A stretch of 6,293 nt of DNA, taken from Candidatus Izemoplasma sp. GTDB taxonomy: Bacteria > Bacillota_I > Bacilli_A > Izemoplasmatales > Izemoplasmataceae. Location: the NCBI GenBank assembly GCA_007123975.1, contig SLFZ01000033.1, positions 1-6,293 of the forward strand, read 5' to 3'. This document shows, piece by piece, positions 1 to 6,109 of the stretch. Numbering within the stretch: position 1 is the stretch's first letter; every line of letters begins with the position of its first letter. Made by a program: the position numbers and the translations under genes. The notes beneath the pieces are model-generated. The model was not told where the DNA came from. It searched no databases and saw only the letters and a program-made list of their open reading frames with translations.

Positions 1-736
1 GGCCTCCGTTGACGCCTTTGTGGCCGAAACCAGGCATCCTTAGTTGATTGTCGTTGTCGACGCCGGGTGGGATGTTGACGTTGACCTTCTTCTCTTTGCC
101 CACCGCGCCATCGCCACCGCAGGTTTCGCATTTGCGGGTGACGGTTTTGCCCACCCCGCCGCAACGCGGACAGGTGGTTTGGGTGCGGGTTCGACCAAAG
201 AGGGATTGTTGTTCGACGGTGACCGTGCCGGCGCCTTGGCATTCCGAACAGGTCGCCACGTCGTCTTTGGAATGCGCGCCGCTGCCGTGGCAGCTCGTGC
301 ACTCCTCATACACGGTCGTGCGAATCGTTTTCTTGCCGCCGTGGACGGCTTCGTCAAAGTCCACGCGCATGCGTTTGTGAATGTCTTGGCCTTTGCGTGG
401 GGCGTTTTGTTGCTGGCCGCGGCGTCTGGCGCCGCCGCCGAAGAACTCTGAAAAGATGTCGTTGATGTCAAAACCAAAGCCTTCAAAACCACCTTGGCCG
501 CCAAAGCCGCCGGCTTGGCTGGCTTGGTGGCCGAAGCGGTCGTATTGCGCACGCTTGTTGGAGTCGGAAAGCACTTCGTAGGCTTCCCGAACTTCTTTAA
601 ACTTGGCCTCGGCGTCGGCTTCTTTGTTGACGTCGGGATGGTACTTTCTCGCCAGTTTACGGTAGGCGCTTTTAATCATTTGGTCGTCGGCGTTCTTATC
701 GACCCCGAGGACGTCGTAATAGTCTCGTTTGCTCAT
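1..736 (-). CDS. dnaJ: Chaperone protein DnaJ (Hsp40), 3' end outside the window
   Basis: Co-chaperone that delivers unfolded substrates to DnaK and stimulates its ATPase in the cytoplasm. 245 codons are visible, about two thirds of a typical DnaJ of roughly 375 residues; the reading frame leaves the window at base 1. In order: J-domain (about 1-70) with the HPD triad at residues 33-35; a short Gly/Phe-rich linker (about 74-102) holding a DIF motif; then the zinc-binding domain with four CxxCxGxG repeats starting at C146, C163, C189 and C203; and the start of the C-terminal substrate domain. All four zinc repeats are intact, so this is a true type I DnaJ and not a J-domain relative. The ATG is preceded by AGGTG with a 4-nt gap. 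It is the last visible gene of the hrcA operon, 48 nt after dnaK, and that gap holds a hairpin. Confidence 0.97.
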   Translation of the reverse strand, partial: MSKRDYYDVLGVDKNADDQMIKSAYRKLARKYHPDVNKEADAEAKFKEVREAYEVLSDSNKRAQYDRFGHQASQAGGFGGQGGFEGFGFDINDIFSEFFGGGARRRGQQQNAPRKGQDIHKRMRVDFDEAVHGGKKTIRTTVYEECTSCHGSGAHSKDDVATCSECQGAGTVTVEQQSLFGRTRTQTTCPRCGGVGKTVTRKCETCGGDGAVGKEKKVNVNIPPGVDNDNQLRMPGFGHKGVNGG

Positions 737-757
737 AATTCACCTCGCGTGTAAGCG

Positions 758-783
758 GATGAAGCAGCCGAGGCTGCTTCATC
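758..783 (-). promoter_or_regulatory. dnaK-dnaJ intergenic hairpin
   Basis: A perfect inverted repeat with 11-bp arms (758-768 and 773-783) and a 4-nt loop (CTCG in the mRNA). It begins one base after the dnaK stop codon and ends about 12 nt before the dnaJ Shine-Dalgarno. No U-run follows it, so it is not a classical intrinsic terminator. It is more likely an mRNA 3'-end stabiliser, processing site or partial attenuator setting the DnaK:DnaJ ratio (inference). Confidence 0.7.
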
Positions 784-784
784 G

Positions 785-2620
785 TTATTCGTCGTCGACT
801 TCTTCGTAGTCGGCGTCAATGACGTCGTCGTCATCGGACTTTTCTGAACCTTTTCCGTTGACGTTGGGTTCGCTTTGTTGTTCGCTTTGTTGCTTTTGCT
901 CATACACTTTAGCCGACAGCGCTTGGGCGACGGTTTCAAGCTCGTTTTTCTTCGCTTTAATGGCTTCGATGTCGTTGCTTTCAAGGGCTTTTTTGAGGGT
1001 TTCGATTTTTTCTTCGGCGTCTTTTTTCTCTTTTTCATCGACGCTGTCGCCGAGGTCTTTGATCGCTTTGTTGGTCATGAAGATCATTTGGTCGGCCTCG
1101 TTTTTCAGTTCGGCCTCTTCTTTGAGTTGTTTGTCTTTTTCGGCGTTTTCTTCTGCTTCTTTGACCATTTTTTCGATGTCGTCTTCGCTCAAGCCTTCGC
1201 TGCTTTTAATGGTGATTTTTTGGCTCTTGCCGGTGCCGAGGTCTTTGGCGCTGACATTCACGATGCCGTTGGCGTCGATGTCGAAGGTAACTTCGATTTG
1301 TGGCACGCCACGCGGTGCCGGTGGGATGTCGGCGAGTTGGAAGCGGCCGAGGGTTTTGTTTTGGTTGGCCATCGGACGTTCACCTTGGAGGACGTGGATG
1401 TCCACGGCCGGTTGGTTGTCGGCGGCGGTGGAGAAGGTTTGTGATTTGCTGGTGGGGATGGTCGTGTTGCGTTCAATTAGTTTGGTGAAAACACCGCCAA
1501 GCGTTTCAATGCCGAGCGACAGCGGTGTGACATCCAGCAACAAGACGTCTTTGACATCGCCTGAGAGTACGCCGGCTTGGATGGCGGCGCCCATGGCGAC
1601 GACTTCGTCCGGGTTGATGCCTTTGTTGGGTTCTTTGCCAAGTTCTTCTTTGATCGCGTCAACGACCGCCGGTGTGCGGGTTGAACCGCCCACAAGCAAG
1701 ACTTGGTGAAGGTCGTTTTTGGTCATTTTGGCGTCTTTAAGCGCACGGCGCACGGGACCCATCGTTTTTTCGACGAGGTCGGCGGTCAGTTCGTTGAACT
1801 TGGCGCGCGTCAGGCTCATGTCGAGGTGGACGGGGCCGTCGTTGCTGACGGTGATGTAGGGCAGGCTGATGGTTGTTTTGGTGACGCCTGAGAGGTCTTT
1901 CTTCGCTTTTTCAGCGGCGTCTTTGACCCGTTGCATCGCCATTTTATCTTTGCGGAGGTCGACGCCGTTTTCTTTTTTGAACTCGTCGACGAGGTAGTCG
2001 ATGATGCGCTCGTCGAAATCGTCGCCGCCGAGGCGGTTGTTGCCGGCGGTTGAGATGACTTCGAAGGTGCCTTCTGAAAGCTCCAAGATCGACACGTCGA
2101 AGGTGCCGCCACCGAGGTCGTACACGAGGATGGTTTGGTCTTTGTCTTGCTTGTCGATGCCGAAGGCAAGCGCGGCCGCGGTGGGCTCGTTGATGATGCG
2201 CTTGACGTCGAGTCCGGCGATTTTACCGGCGTCTTTGGTGGCCTGGCGTTCGGCGTCGTTGAAGTAAGCGGGCACGGTGATGACCGCTTCGGTGACTTCT
2301 TGGCCGAGGTAGTTTTCGGCGGTTTTTTTCAGGTTCTGCAAAATCATGGCCGAGACTTCTTGTGGTGTGTAATCGCGGTCGTTGACGTTGATTTTTTCGT
2401 TGGTGCCGATTTTGCGTTTGACGCTGCTGACGGTGTTGGGGTTGGTCACGACTTGGCGTTTGGCGACTTCGCCAACTTGGATTTCACCGTCTTTAAAGGC
2501 GACGACCGATGGCGTGGTGCGGCCGCCTTCGGGGTTAGGGATAACCTTGGGTTCGCCACCTTCCATGATGGCGACGCAAGAGTTGGTGGTTCCGAGGTCA
2601 ATTCCAATAATTTTTCCCAT
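785..2620 (-). CDS. dnaK: Chaperone protein DnaK (Hsp70)
   Basis: ATP-dependent Hsp70 that binds and releases exposed hydrophobic segments in the cytoplasm, cycling with DnaJ and GrpE. 611 aa from the chosen start, the usual length in Bacillota. Nucleotide-binding domain about 1-360: phosphate-1 loop GIDLGTTNS (6-14), NEPTAAA (144-150), phosphate-2 VYDLGGGTFD (166-175), adenosine motif VGGSTRTP (310-317). The interdomain linker VLLLDVTP is at 359-366. The substrate-binding beta domain follows to about 475, then a helical lid and an acidic tail ending EEVDDE. The segment after about residue 70 lacks the roughly 24-residue insert of Gram-negative DnaKs. The position matching E. coli Thr199 is Asn195; from memory B. 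subtilis also has Asn there, so this is lineage-typical. The start at 2620 rather than 2626 is set by Shine-Dalgarno spacing. It lies 17 nt after grpE in the same operon, under HrcA/CIRCE control. Confidence 0.98.
   Translation of the reverse strand: MGKIIGIDLGTTNSCVAIMEGGEPKVIPNPEGGRTTPSVVAFKDGEIQVGEVAKRQVVTNPNTVSSVKRKIGTNEKINVNDRDYTPQEVSAMILQNLKKTAENYLGQEVTEAVITVPAYFNDAERQATKDAGKIAGLDVKRIINEPTAAALAFGIDKQDKDQTILVYDLGGGTFDVSILELSEGTFEVISTAGNNRLGGDDFDERIIDYLVDEFKKENGVDLRKDKMAMQRVKDAAEKAKKDLSGVTKTTISLPYITVSNDGPVHLDMSLTRAKFNELTADLVEKTMGPVRRALKDAKMTKNDLHQVLLVGGSTRTPAVVDAIKEELGKEPNKGINPDEVVAMGAAIQAGVLSGDVKDVLLLDVTPLSLGIETLGGVFTKLIERNTTIPTSKSQTFSTAADNQPAVDIHVLQGERPMANQNKTLGRFQLADIPPAPRGVPQIEVTFDIDANGIVNVSAKDLGTGKSQKITIKSSEGLSEDDIEKMVKEAEENAEKDKQLKEEAELKNEADQMIFMTNKAIKDLGDSVDEKEKKDAEEKIETLKKALESNDIEAIKAKKNELETVAQALSAKVYEQKQQSEQQSEPNVNGKGSEKSDDDDVIDADYEEVDDE
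869..892 (-). repeat. 12-bp tandem duplication in the dnaK tail
   Basis: Two identical 12-bp copies (869-880 and 881-892) encode two copies of QQSE in the flexible region before the acidic C-terminus of DnaK. The duplication is in frame and lies in the poorly conserved disordered tail, so it is probably a recent slippage event with little functional effect. Confidence 0.8.
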
Positions 2621-2629
2621 GTTCATTCT

Positions 2630-2635
2630 CTCCTT
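2630..2635 (-). promoter_or_regulatory. dnaK ribosome binding site that decides the start
   Basis: AAGGAG on the minus strand, in the 17-nt grpE-dnaK gap. It ends only 3 nt before the upstream ATG (2626, giving MNMGK) but 9 nt before the next in-frame ATG (2620, giving MGKIIGIDLG). The second spacing is normal, and that protein start matches the usual DnaK N-terminus. Confidence 0.8.
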
Positions 2636-2637
2636 TG

Positions 2638-3231
2638 TTATTCACTGACTTTTACCATGGCGGGTCTGAGGACCCGGTCTTTATAGCGGTAACCTTTTTG
2701 ATACACTTCAATCACAATGTCGCTTTCCATGCCTTCGACCTTTTCTTTGGCAACGGCGTGGTGCTTCGTCGGGTCAAAGGGCTTGTCGATGGCTTCGATT
2801 GGCTCGAGTCCTTCTGACTCAAGGGTTTCTAAGAGGTCGCGGCGGATCATCTCAAAGCCTTTGGCGTGGGGTTTGACGACGCCGTCTTCGCGCTCGCGGT
2901 CGAGGCCGAGTTCGAAGTTGTCCAGCGGGGTGATGAGTTTCTTCATCAATTCGGCGGTCGCGTAGATGCGGTCTTTGATGCGTTCTTCTTGCATCCGCCG
3001 TTTAAAGTTTTGCAGTTCCGCTTCGTTCCTAAGCAAGCGGTCTTTTAGGCGCTCGACTTCTTCTTTGAGCTGAGTATTCTCTTCCTGCATGCGGGCGACC
3101 TCGTCTTTCTTTGTTTTCCTCTTCGACGGTTTCTTCTCTTCTTTGGTGGCTTCTTTCACCTCGGTCACCGCCTCGTCTGTGACGTTTTCTTCGGTGGTGT
3201 CCTCGGCGCGTGTTTTTTTCTCGTCTTCCAT
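2638..3231 (-). CDS. grpE: Nucleotide exchange factor GrpE
   Basis: Dimeric exchange factor that releases ADP from DnaK and often acts as the thermosensor of the chaperone cycle. 197 aa, normal for the family. Residues 1-45 are a highly charged, probably disordered tail rich in Glu and Lys. A long coiled coil (about 45-110) carries the conserved stretch RNEAELQNFKRRMQEE (68-83) and ends near the four-helix region around LDNFELGL (103-110). The C-terminal beta domain that contacts DnaK contains GLEPI (141-145), the signature FDPTKHHAV (152-160) and YRYKDRVLRPAMVKV (181-195). The start is preceded by AAAGGAGG with a 6-nt gap; this site overlaps the hrcA stop codon, and only 12 nt separate the two genes, which suggests translational coupling. 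The dnaK start follows 17 nt after its stop. Confidence 0.97.
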   Translation of the reverse strand: MEDEKKTRAEDTTEENVTDEAVTEVKEATKEEKKPSKRKTKKDEVARMQEENTQLKEEVERLKDRLLRNEAELQNFKRRMQEERIKDRIYATAELMKKLITPLDNFELGLDREREDGVVKPHAKGFEMIRRDLLETLESEGLEPIEAIDKPFDPTKHHAVAKEKVEGMESDIVIEVYQKGYRYKDRVLRPAMVKVSE

Positions 3232-3243
3232 GGGCGCCCTCCT

Positions 3244-4260
3244 TTACTTTGTATAGAGTTTCGACATGTGGGCTGCCAAATACTTAAGCAGCGGGATGAC
3301 TTTGCGGTACTCCATGCGGGTCGGTCCGACCACGGCGATGGTGCCGGTGTCACCGTCTTCGGCGTCGTAGGGAACCATGATGACCGAGCAGTTTTTCATC
3401 GCGGTGATCTCGTTTTCCCTGCCGATGCGGACGGTGAGGCCTTTTGAATCGCTGTGGTCAATTAGTTTCAGCACGTCGTTGCGTTCGAAGAAGTTCATCA
3501 GTTCACGCACGCGCTCGACGTCGCTGAATTCCGGTTGGTAAAGCATTTTGCTTTGGCCGGTGAGGTAAAACTTGCTTTGGGTGAAGCGGGTAAACGCGTC
3601 GAGGAAGGCGTCGATGATCTGTTCGTTGTACGCCATCAAATCCTTGATTTGTTGGCGGTTGATTTCGTGATGGATTTTCTCGCTGACGCGCGAAATCGGC
3701 ACATCGTATAAGATCTCATTAAAGACTTCCATGATGCGTTTGAGTTCATCGGCGTCGGTGCCTTCTGGTAAGGTGATGGTCTTGCTTTCGACGTGCCCGA
3801 GGTTGGTCACCACGAGGAGCACACACTGGGTTTGATAGATTGGCACGAGCTCAATCTTCTTCACCCGTGAGTTGCGTGCCGATGGTCCAAGGGCGAGTGT
3901 GGTGTAGTTCGTCAGTTGGCTAAGCAGGTTCATCGCCTGTTCAATCGCCTCATCGCGGTTGAGGGAATCGTCTTGAAACAAGTCATCGATGATCGCGAGG
4001 TCGATTTCCGGGGTGTCACCGTTCATGTGGATCAAGCGTTCGACGTAGTAATGGTAGCCTTTCTCACTTGGCACCCGACCGCTTGATGAGTGGGTCTTTT
4101 CCAAGTACCCATACTCTTCTAAATCGGCCATGTCGTTGCGGATCGTTGCCGGCGAAAAATCGAGTTTTTTCGAAAGCGTCCGGGACCCAACGGGTTCGGC
4201 CGATTTGACAAACTCTTCAACGATCAGTTTAAGCACCATTTCTTGGCGTTCAGTCAACAC
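3244..4260 (-). CDS. hrcA: Heat-inducible transcription repressor HrcA
   Basis: Repressor of class I heat-shock genes; it binds CIRCE, and in known systems its activity is maintained by GroEL. 338 aa, the usual size. The N-terminal winged helix-turn-helix covers about 1-75, with PVGSRTLSKK (23-32) and ATIRNDMADLEEYGYLEKTH (38-57), then SSSGRVPSEKGYHYYV (58-73). The middle is a GAF-like domain. The conserved C-terminal block GTIAVVGPTRMEYRKVIPLL spans 306-325. The start codon is GTG at 4260-4258, unlike the ATG of its neighbours. AAAAGGGG ends 7 nt upstream and overlaps the inner edge of the proximal CIRCE by 2 nt. It is first in the operon with grpE, dnaK and dnaJ, and both CIRCE copies lie just upstream, so it is autoregulated. 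Confidence 0.97.
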   Translation of the reverse strand: MLTERQEMVLKLIVEEFVKSAEPVGSRTLSKKLDFSPATIRNDMADLEEYGYLEKTHSSSGRVPSEKGYHYYVERLIHMNGDTPEIDLAIIDDLFQDDSLNRDEAIEQAMNLLSQLTNYTTLALGPSARNSRVKKIELVPIYQTQCVLLVVTNLGHVESKTITLPEGTDADELKRIMEVFNEILYDVPISRVSEKIHHEINRQQIKDLMAYNEQIIDAFLDAFTRFTQSKFYLTGQSKMLYQPEFSDVERVRELMNFFERNDVLKLIDHSDSKGLTVRIGRENEITAMKNCSVIMVPYDAEDGDTGTIAVVGPTRMEYRKVIPLLKYLAAHMSKLYTK

Positions 4261-4273
4261 GCGACCACCCCTT

Positions 4274-4300
4274 TTAGCACTCGTTATTTCCGATTGCTAA
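4274..4300 (-). promoter_or_regulatory. CIRCE operator, proximal copy (HrcA binding site)
   Basis: Plus-strand reading TTAGCACTC, 9-nt spacer, GATTGCTAA, against the consensus TTAGCACTC-N9-GAGTGCTAA. There is one mismatch, in the right arm. It lies 4 nt downstream of the -10 box, so the predicted transcript start (about 4298) falls inside it. The 5' end of the mRNA can therefore carry most of the CIRCE hairpin, immediately before the hrcA ribosome binding site. Confidence 0.95.
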
Positions 4301-4304
4301 AGGT

Positions 4305-4333
4305 ATTATAAACGATATCAGTAGCACTGTCAA
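4305..4333 (-). promoter_or_regulatory. Sigma-A promoter of the hrcA operon
   Basis: Perfect consensus -35 TTGACA (4333-4328), a 17-bp spacer and a perfect -10 TATAAT (4310-4305), reading toward hrcA. The -35 lies inside the distal CIRCE (its spacer and left arm, plus-strand sense), and the start point lies inside the proximal CIRCE. A full-consensus promoter is expected to be strong and so to depend on tight repression by HrcA. Confidence 0.93.
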
Positions 4334-4347
4334 GGGATGAGTGCTAA
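4321..4347 (-). promoter_or_regulatory. CIRCE operator, distal copy overlapping the -35
   Basis: Plus-strand reading GTAGCACTG, 9-nt spacer, GAGTGCTAA. The right arm is perfect; the left arm has two mismatches, both at its ends. It overlaps the -35 hexamer of the operon promoter, so bound HrcA would block RNA polymerase directly. The 9-nt spacer and 7 of 9 left-arm matches make chance unlikely, but it is probably the weaker of the two sites. Confidence 0.85.
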
Positions 4348-4363
4348 AAACCTTAGACCAAAG

Positions 4364-4389
4364 AAAATCCGCTTTAGAAAGCGGATTTT
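4364..4389 (-). terminator. Intrinsic terminator overlapping the hydrolase stop codon
   Basis: Perfect 12-bp inverted repeat (4364-4375 and 4378-4389) around a 2-nt centre; in practice the inner A-T pairs form the loop. In the mRNA the GC part of the stem is followed by TTTTCTTT. The last four sense codons of the hydrolase form the ascending arm and its TAA lies at the apex. It separates the kinase-hydrolase pair from the hrcA promoter. Confidence 0.85.
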
Positions 4390-4997
4390 GCGACCATGTT
4401 GTTTTGTTTTTCATGGACAATCGTGGTGAATGGCCCGTGCCCTGGATAGACGATGGTGTTATCGTTGTACCCTTTTAACAACCGATGCACCGATTGCTCT
4501 AGCTGGGCGTGGTCGCCCGTGGGTAAATCGGTTCTTCCAACCGTCTCTCTAAAGAGCGTATCGCCTGAGAAGATGACATCGTCGATGATGTAACTGACGC
4601 TGCCTCGTGTGTGCCCGGGGGTGTGGACCACCGTGATCGTCTTTGAGCCAAGTGTAAACGTGCTATCCTCATTGATGGTTTCAATCCGGTGCTTCTCGGC
4701 CACCCGAAAACGGTCGGCCATAAACGAGGAAAGGTTCAACGTTGGATCAAAGAGAAAATCGCGTTCGCTCTCGTGAATGTAGATCGGCGCGTCGGTGTCG
4801 TGAAGAAGTTTATTAAGCCCACAGATATGATCGTAATGGCCGTGCGTTAAAAGCACGCCGACAATCGATAGGTCATGCTCTTTTAAATACGCAATCATCG
4901 CCTCGTAGTTTGACCCCGGGTCGATGACGTAGGCATCTTTACCTTCGCTGATAATGTAACAGTTTTCCGCAAAGTCGTTCACGATCGCTTTAATCAT
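4374..4997 (-). CDS. Metallo-beta-lactamase-fold hydrolase, glyoxalase II-like (YqgX/YcbL type)
   Basis: Predicted soluble binuclear metal hydrolase, 207 aa. Metal-ligand motifs are complete: THGHYDH (51-57, ligands H52, H54, D56, H57), H129 in HTPGHT (125-130), D146 in FSGDTLF (143-149) and H187 in YPGHG (184-188). The early residues VIDPGS (24-29) and the RTDLP loop (155-159) fit the short glyoxalase II-like group that includes B. subtilis YqgX and enterobacterial YcbL. These lack the extra C-terminal helical domain of classical glyoxalase II. The substrate is probably a thioester such as a lactoylthiol, but the sequence does not prove it. The start overlaps the kinase stop by 8 nt (ATGATTAA). 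The only Shine-Dalgarno candidate is GGGTGA, inside the kinase gene 6 nt before the ATG, so translational coupling is likely. Its 3' end is built into a terminator. Confidence 0.9.
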   Translation of the reverse strand: MIKAIVNDFAENCYIISEGKDAYVIDPGSNYEAMIAYLKEHDLSIVGVLLTHGHYDHICGLNKLLHDTDAPIYIHESERDFLFDPTLNLSSFMADRFRVAEKHRIETINEDSTFTLGSKTITVVHTPGHTRGSVSYIIDDVIFSGDTLFRETVGRTDLPTGDHAQLEQSVHRLLKGYNDNTIVYPGHGPFTTIVHEKQNNMVAKSAF

Positions 4998-5895
4998 CGT
5001 ACATCACCCGTGCGTACGCGCCATGTAGCTGCGCGTTTTGTCCGTGTTTGGCTTGCACAAAGCTAATCGGTGCGACAATGCCGGTGTTAAGCGCGGCGTA
5101 ATGCGCGCGCACCCGCTCCAGCAAAAACGGCCCGGCCTCAGCCACACCGCCACCGAAGACGACGGCGTCGGGGTTGAGCGTGAGCGCGACCATTCGCACC
5201 GCTTTGGCAAGCGCCTTGGCCGCCTCGTCGACCGCTTTGGTCGAAAGCGTATCACCACGTTTGGCCGCCTCGACAATCTGTTTAGAACTTTGAATGCGCG
5301 TGAGGGTCGTGGGAAACTTTTGGTCTCGTAAGCGGCGTGCGACGTTTTTCAGTCCCGTTGCCGAGGCGATGGTTTCTAGGTGTCCCTTCTGTCCACATCC
5401 GCAGGTAAAGTCGTACATGCCGACGTCCATGTGCCCGAATTCACCGGCGACGCCGTGATGCCCACGAACGATGCGTCCCGCTTGCACAATGCCACCACCG
5501 ATGCCGGTGCCAAGCGCAAAAAACACGACGGTGCCGGTGCTTGTGACGTGAAGCGACTCACCGAGCGCGGCCAGGTTGGCGTCGTTTTCAAGCGCATAAA
5601 CAATGCTGTTTCCGAGTTCCGCGCGCAACCATCCGATGACGTCGACGTCACGCCACCCGAGGTTCGGCGCGAAGACAAGTCGATCTTCGGCGACCGGACC
5701 CGGCACGCCAACCGACACCGCGTGCGGGACTTCGTCCTGGGCGCGAATCGTCGATGCGATGGCTTTCATGACAACGCTCGGCACGGTTTTGTCTTTGATT
5801 GTTTCTTTCCATCGACGCATCAAGGTTCCCGTCTCGTCAAACAGACCGTATTTGATTGAGGAACCGCCGATGTCCACGGCGTAGATGTATTTCAT
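4990..5895 (-). CDS. glcK: ROK-family sugar kinase, probable glucokinase
   Basis: ATP-dependent hexose kinase of the ROK family; glucose is the most likely substrate, giving glucose 6-phosphate for glycolysis. 301 aa, normal for ROK kinases. There is no N-terminal helix-turn-helix, so it is an enzyme and not a ROK repressor. Motifs: phosphate loop DIGGSSIK (8-15); ENDANLAALGE (103-113) with catalytic base D105; GTGIGGGI (129-136); sugar-binding EFGH (152-155); zinc motif CGCGQKGHLE (165-174); adenosine motif FGGGV (247-251). The usual third zinc Cys (CxCGxxGCxE) is His172 here. The ATG is well placed because MKYIYAVDIGG is a typical ROK beginning, yet no Shine-Dalgarno is visible before it, and the rpmG terminator ends only 11 nt upstream. 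It overlaps the hydrolase by 8 nt. Allose, fructose or N-acetylmannosamine specificity cannot be excluded. Confidence 0.88.
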   Translation of the reverse strand: MKYIYAVDIGGSSIKYGLFDETGTLMRRWKETIKDKTVPSVVMKAIASTIRAQDEVPHAVSVGVPGPVAEDRLVFAPNLGWRDVDVIGWLRAELGNSIVYALENDANLAALGESLHVTSTGTVVFFALGTGIGGGIVQAGRIVRGHHGVAGEFGHMDVGMYDFTCGCGQKGHLETIASATGLKNVARRLRDQKFPTTLTRIQSSKQIVEAAKRGDTLSTKAVDEAAKALAKAVRMVALTLNPDAVVFGGGVAEAGPFLLERVRAHYAALNTGIVAPISFVQAKHGQNAQLHGAYARVMYDD

Positions 5896-5906
5896 GGTCT
5901 AAACCA

Positions 5907-5933
5907 AAAAAGACTTCGCGATGAAGTCTTTTT
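5907..5933 (-). terminator. Intrinsic terminator after rpmG, possibly bidirectional
   Basis: Perfect inverted repeat with 11-bp arms (5907-5917 and 5923-5933) and a 5-nt loop. On the minus strand the GC-containing stem is followed by a run of six T. It overlaps the rpmG stop codon by two bases. The plus-strand side is also T-rich (5929-5940), but no plus-strand gene lies before it. Confidence 0.85.
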
Positions 5934-6081
5934 ATTTTTTCTCCTTGTGCATGGTTTGCTTGTTGCAGTTTTTGCAAAACTTTTTGACTTCCATACGGTC
6001 CGGATGGTTTTTTTTGTTTTTCTCGTAGTAATAGTTTTCATTACCACACGTCGTGCACTTCAGCACAAACTGGACTCTCAT
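5932..6081 (-). CDS. rpmG: 50S ribosomal protein L33, zinc-binding form
   Basis: Small protein of the large ribosomal subunit, 49 aa. The sequence begins MRVQFVLKCTTCGNENYYYE and ends CNKQTMHKEKK. Two CxxC pairs (C9/C12 and C36/C39) mark the zinc-containing C+ form; C- paralogues, which lack these Cys, are often zinc-starvation substitutes. The motif NKKNHPDRMEVKKFC (22-36) is the typical L33 core. AGGAGG (6094-6089) lies 7 nt before the ATG. It has its own promoter-like sequence and a terminator right at its stop, so it looks like a one-gene unit, divergent from ispG. Confidence 0.95.
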   Translation of the reverse strand: MRVQFVLKCTTCGNENYYYEKNKKNHPDRMEVKKFCKNCNKQTMHKEKK

Positions 6082-6109
6082 CAGTATTCCTCCTCACAAT
6101 TTCCCCACT

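Noticed and set aside
40..552. Minus-strand frame of 170 codons and plus-strand frames within the dnaJ region
   Set aside because: They overlap dnaJ in other frames, and dnaJ shows the J-domain HPD motif and all four zinc repeats. The translations are Ala/Pro/Lys-rich shadow frames.
819..1709. Plus-strand open frame of 296 codons antisense to dnaK, plus another at 875-1444
   Set aside because: Antisense open frames opposite dnaK are a well-known by-product of its codon usage and lack of TTA/CTA/TCA codons. Composition is low-complexity, with no ribosome site or domain resemblance, while the dnaK frame is certain.
4348..4363. Possible CtsR box upstream of the distal CIRCE (GGTCTAAGG on the minus strand)
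   Set aside because: CtsR sites are direct repeats of GGTCAAA-like heptads; only a single poor match is present and no second copy follows at the right spacing.
5380..5859. Plus-strand frames opposite the ROK kinase
   Set aside because: They are antisense to a gene with complete ROK motifs and have no promoter or ribosome site of their own.
5896..5925. Leaderless promoter for the kinase with TTTAGA as -10
   Set aside because: The hexamer match is poor and no -35 is found at 16-18 bp. I kept only the open question of how the gene is expressed.
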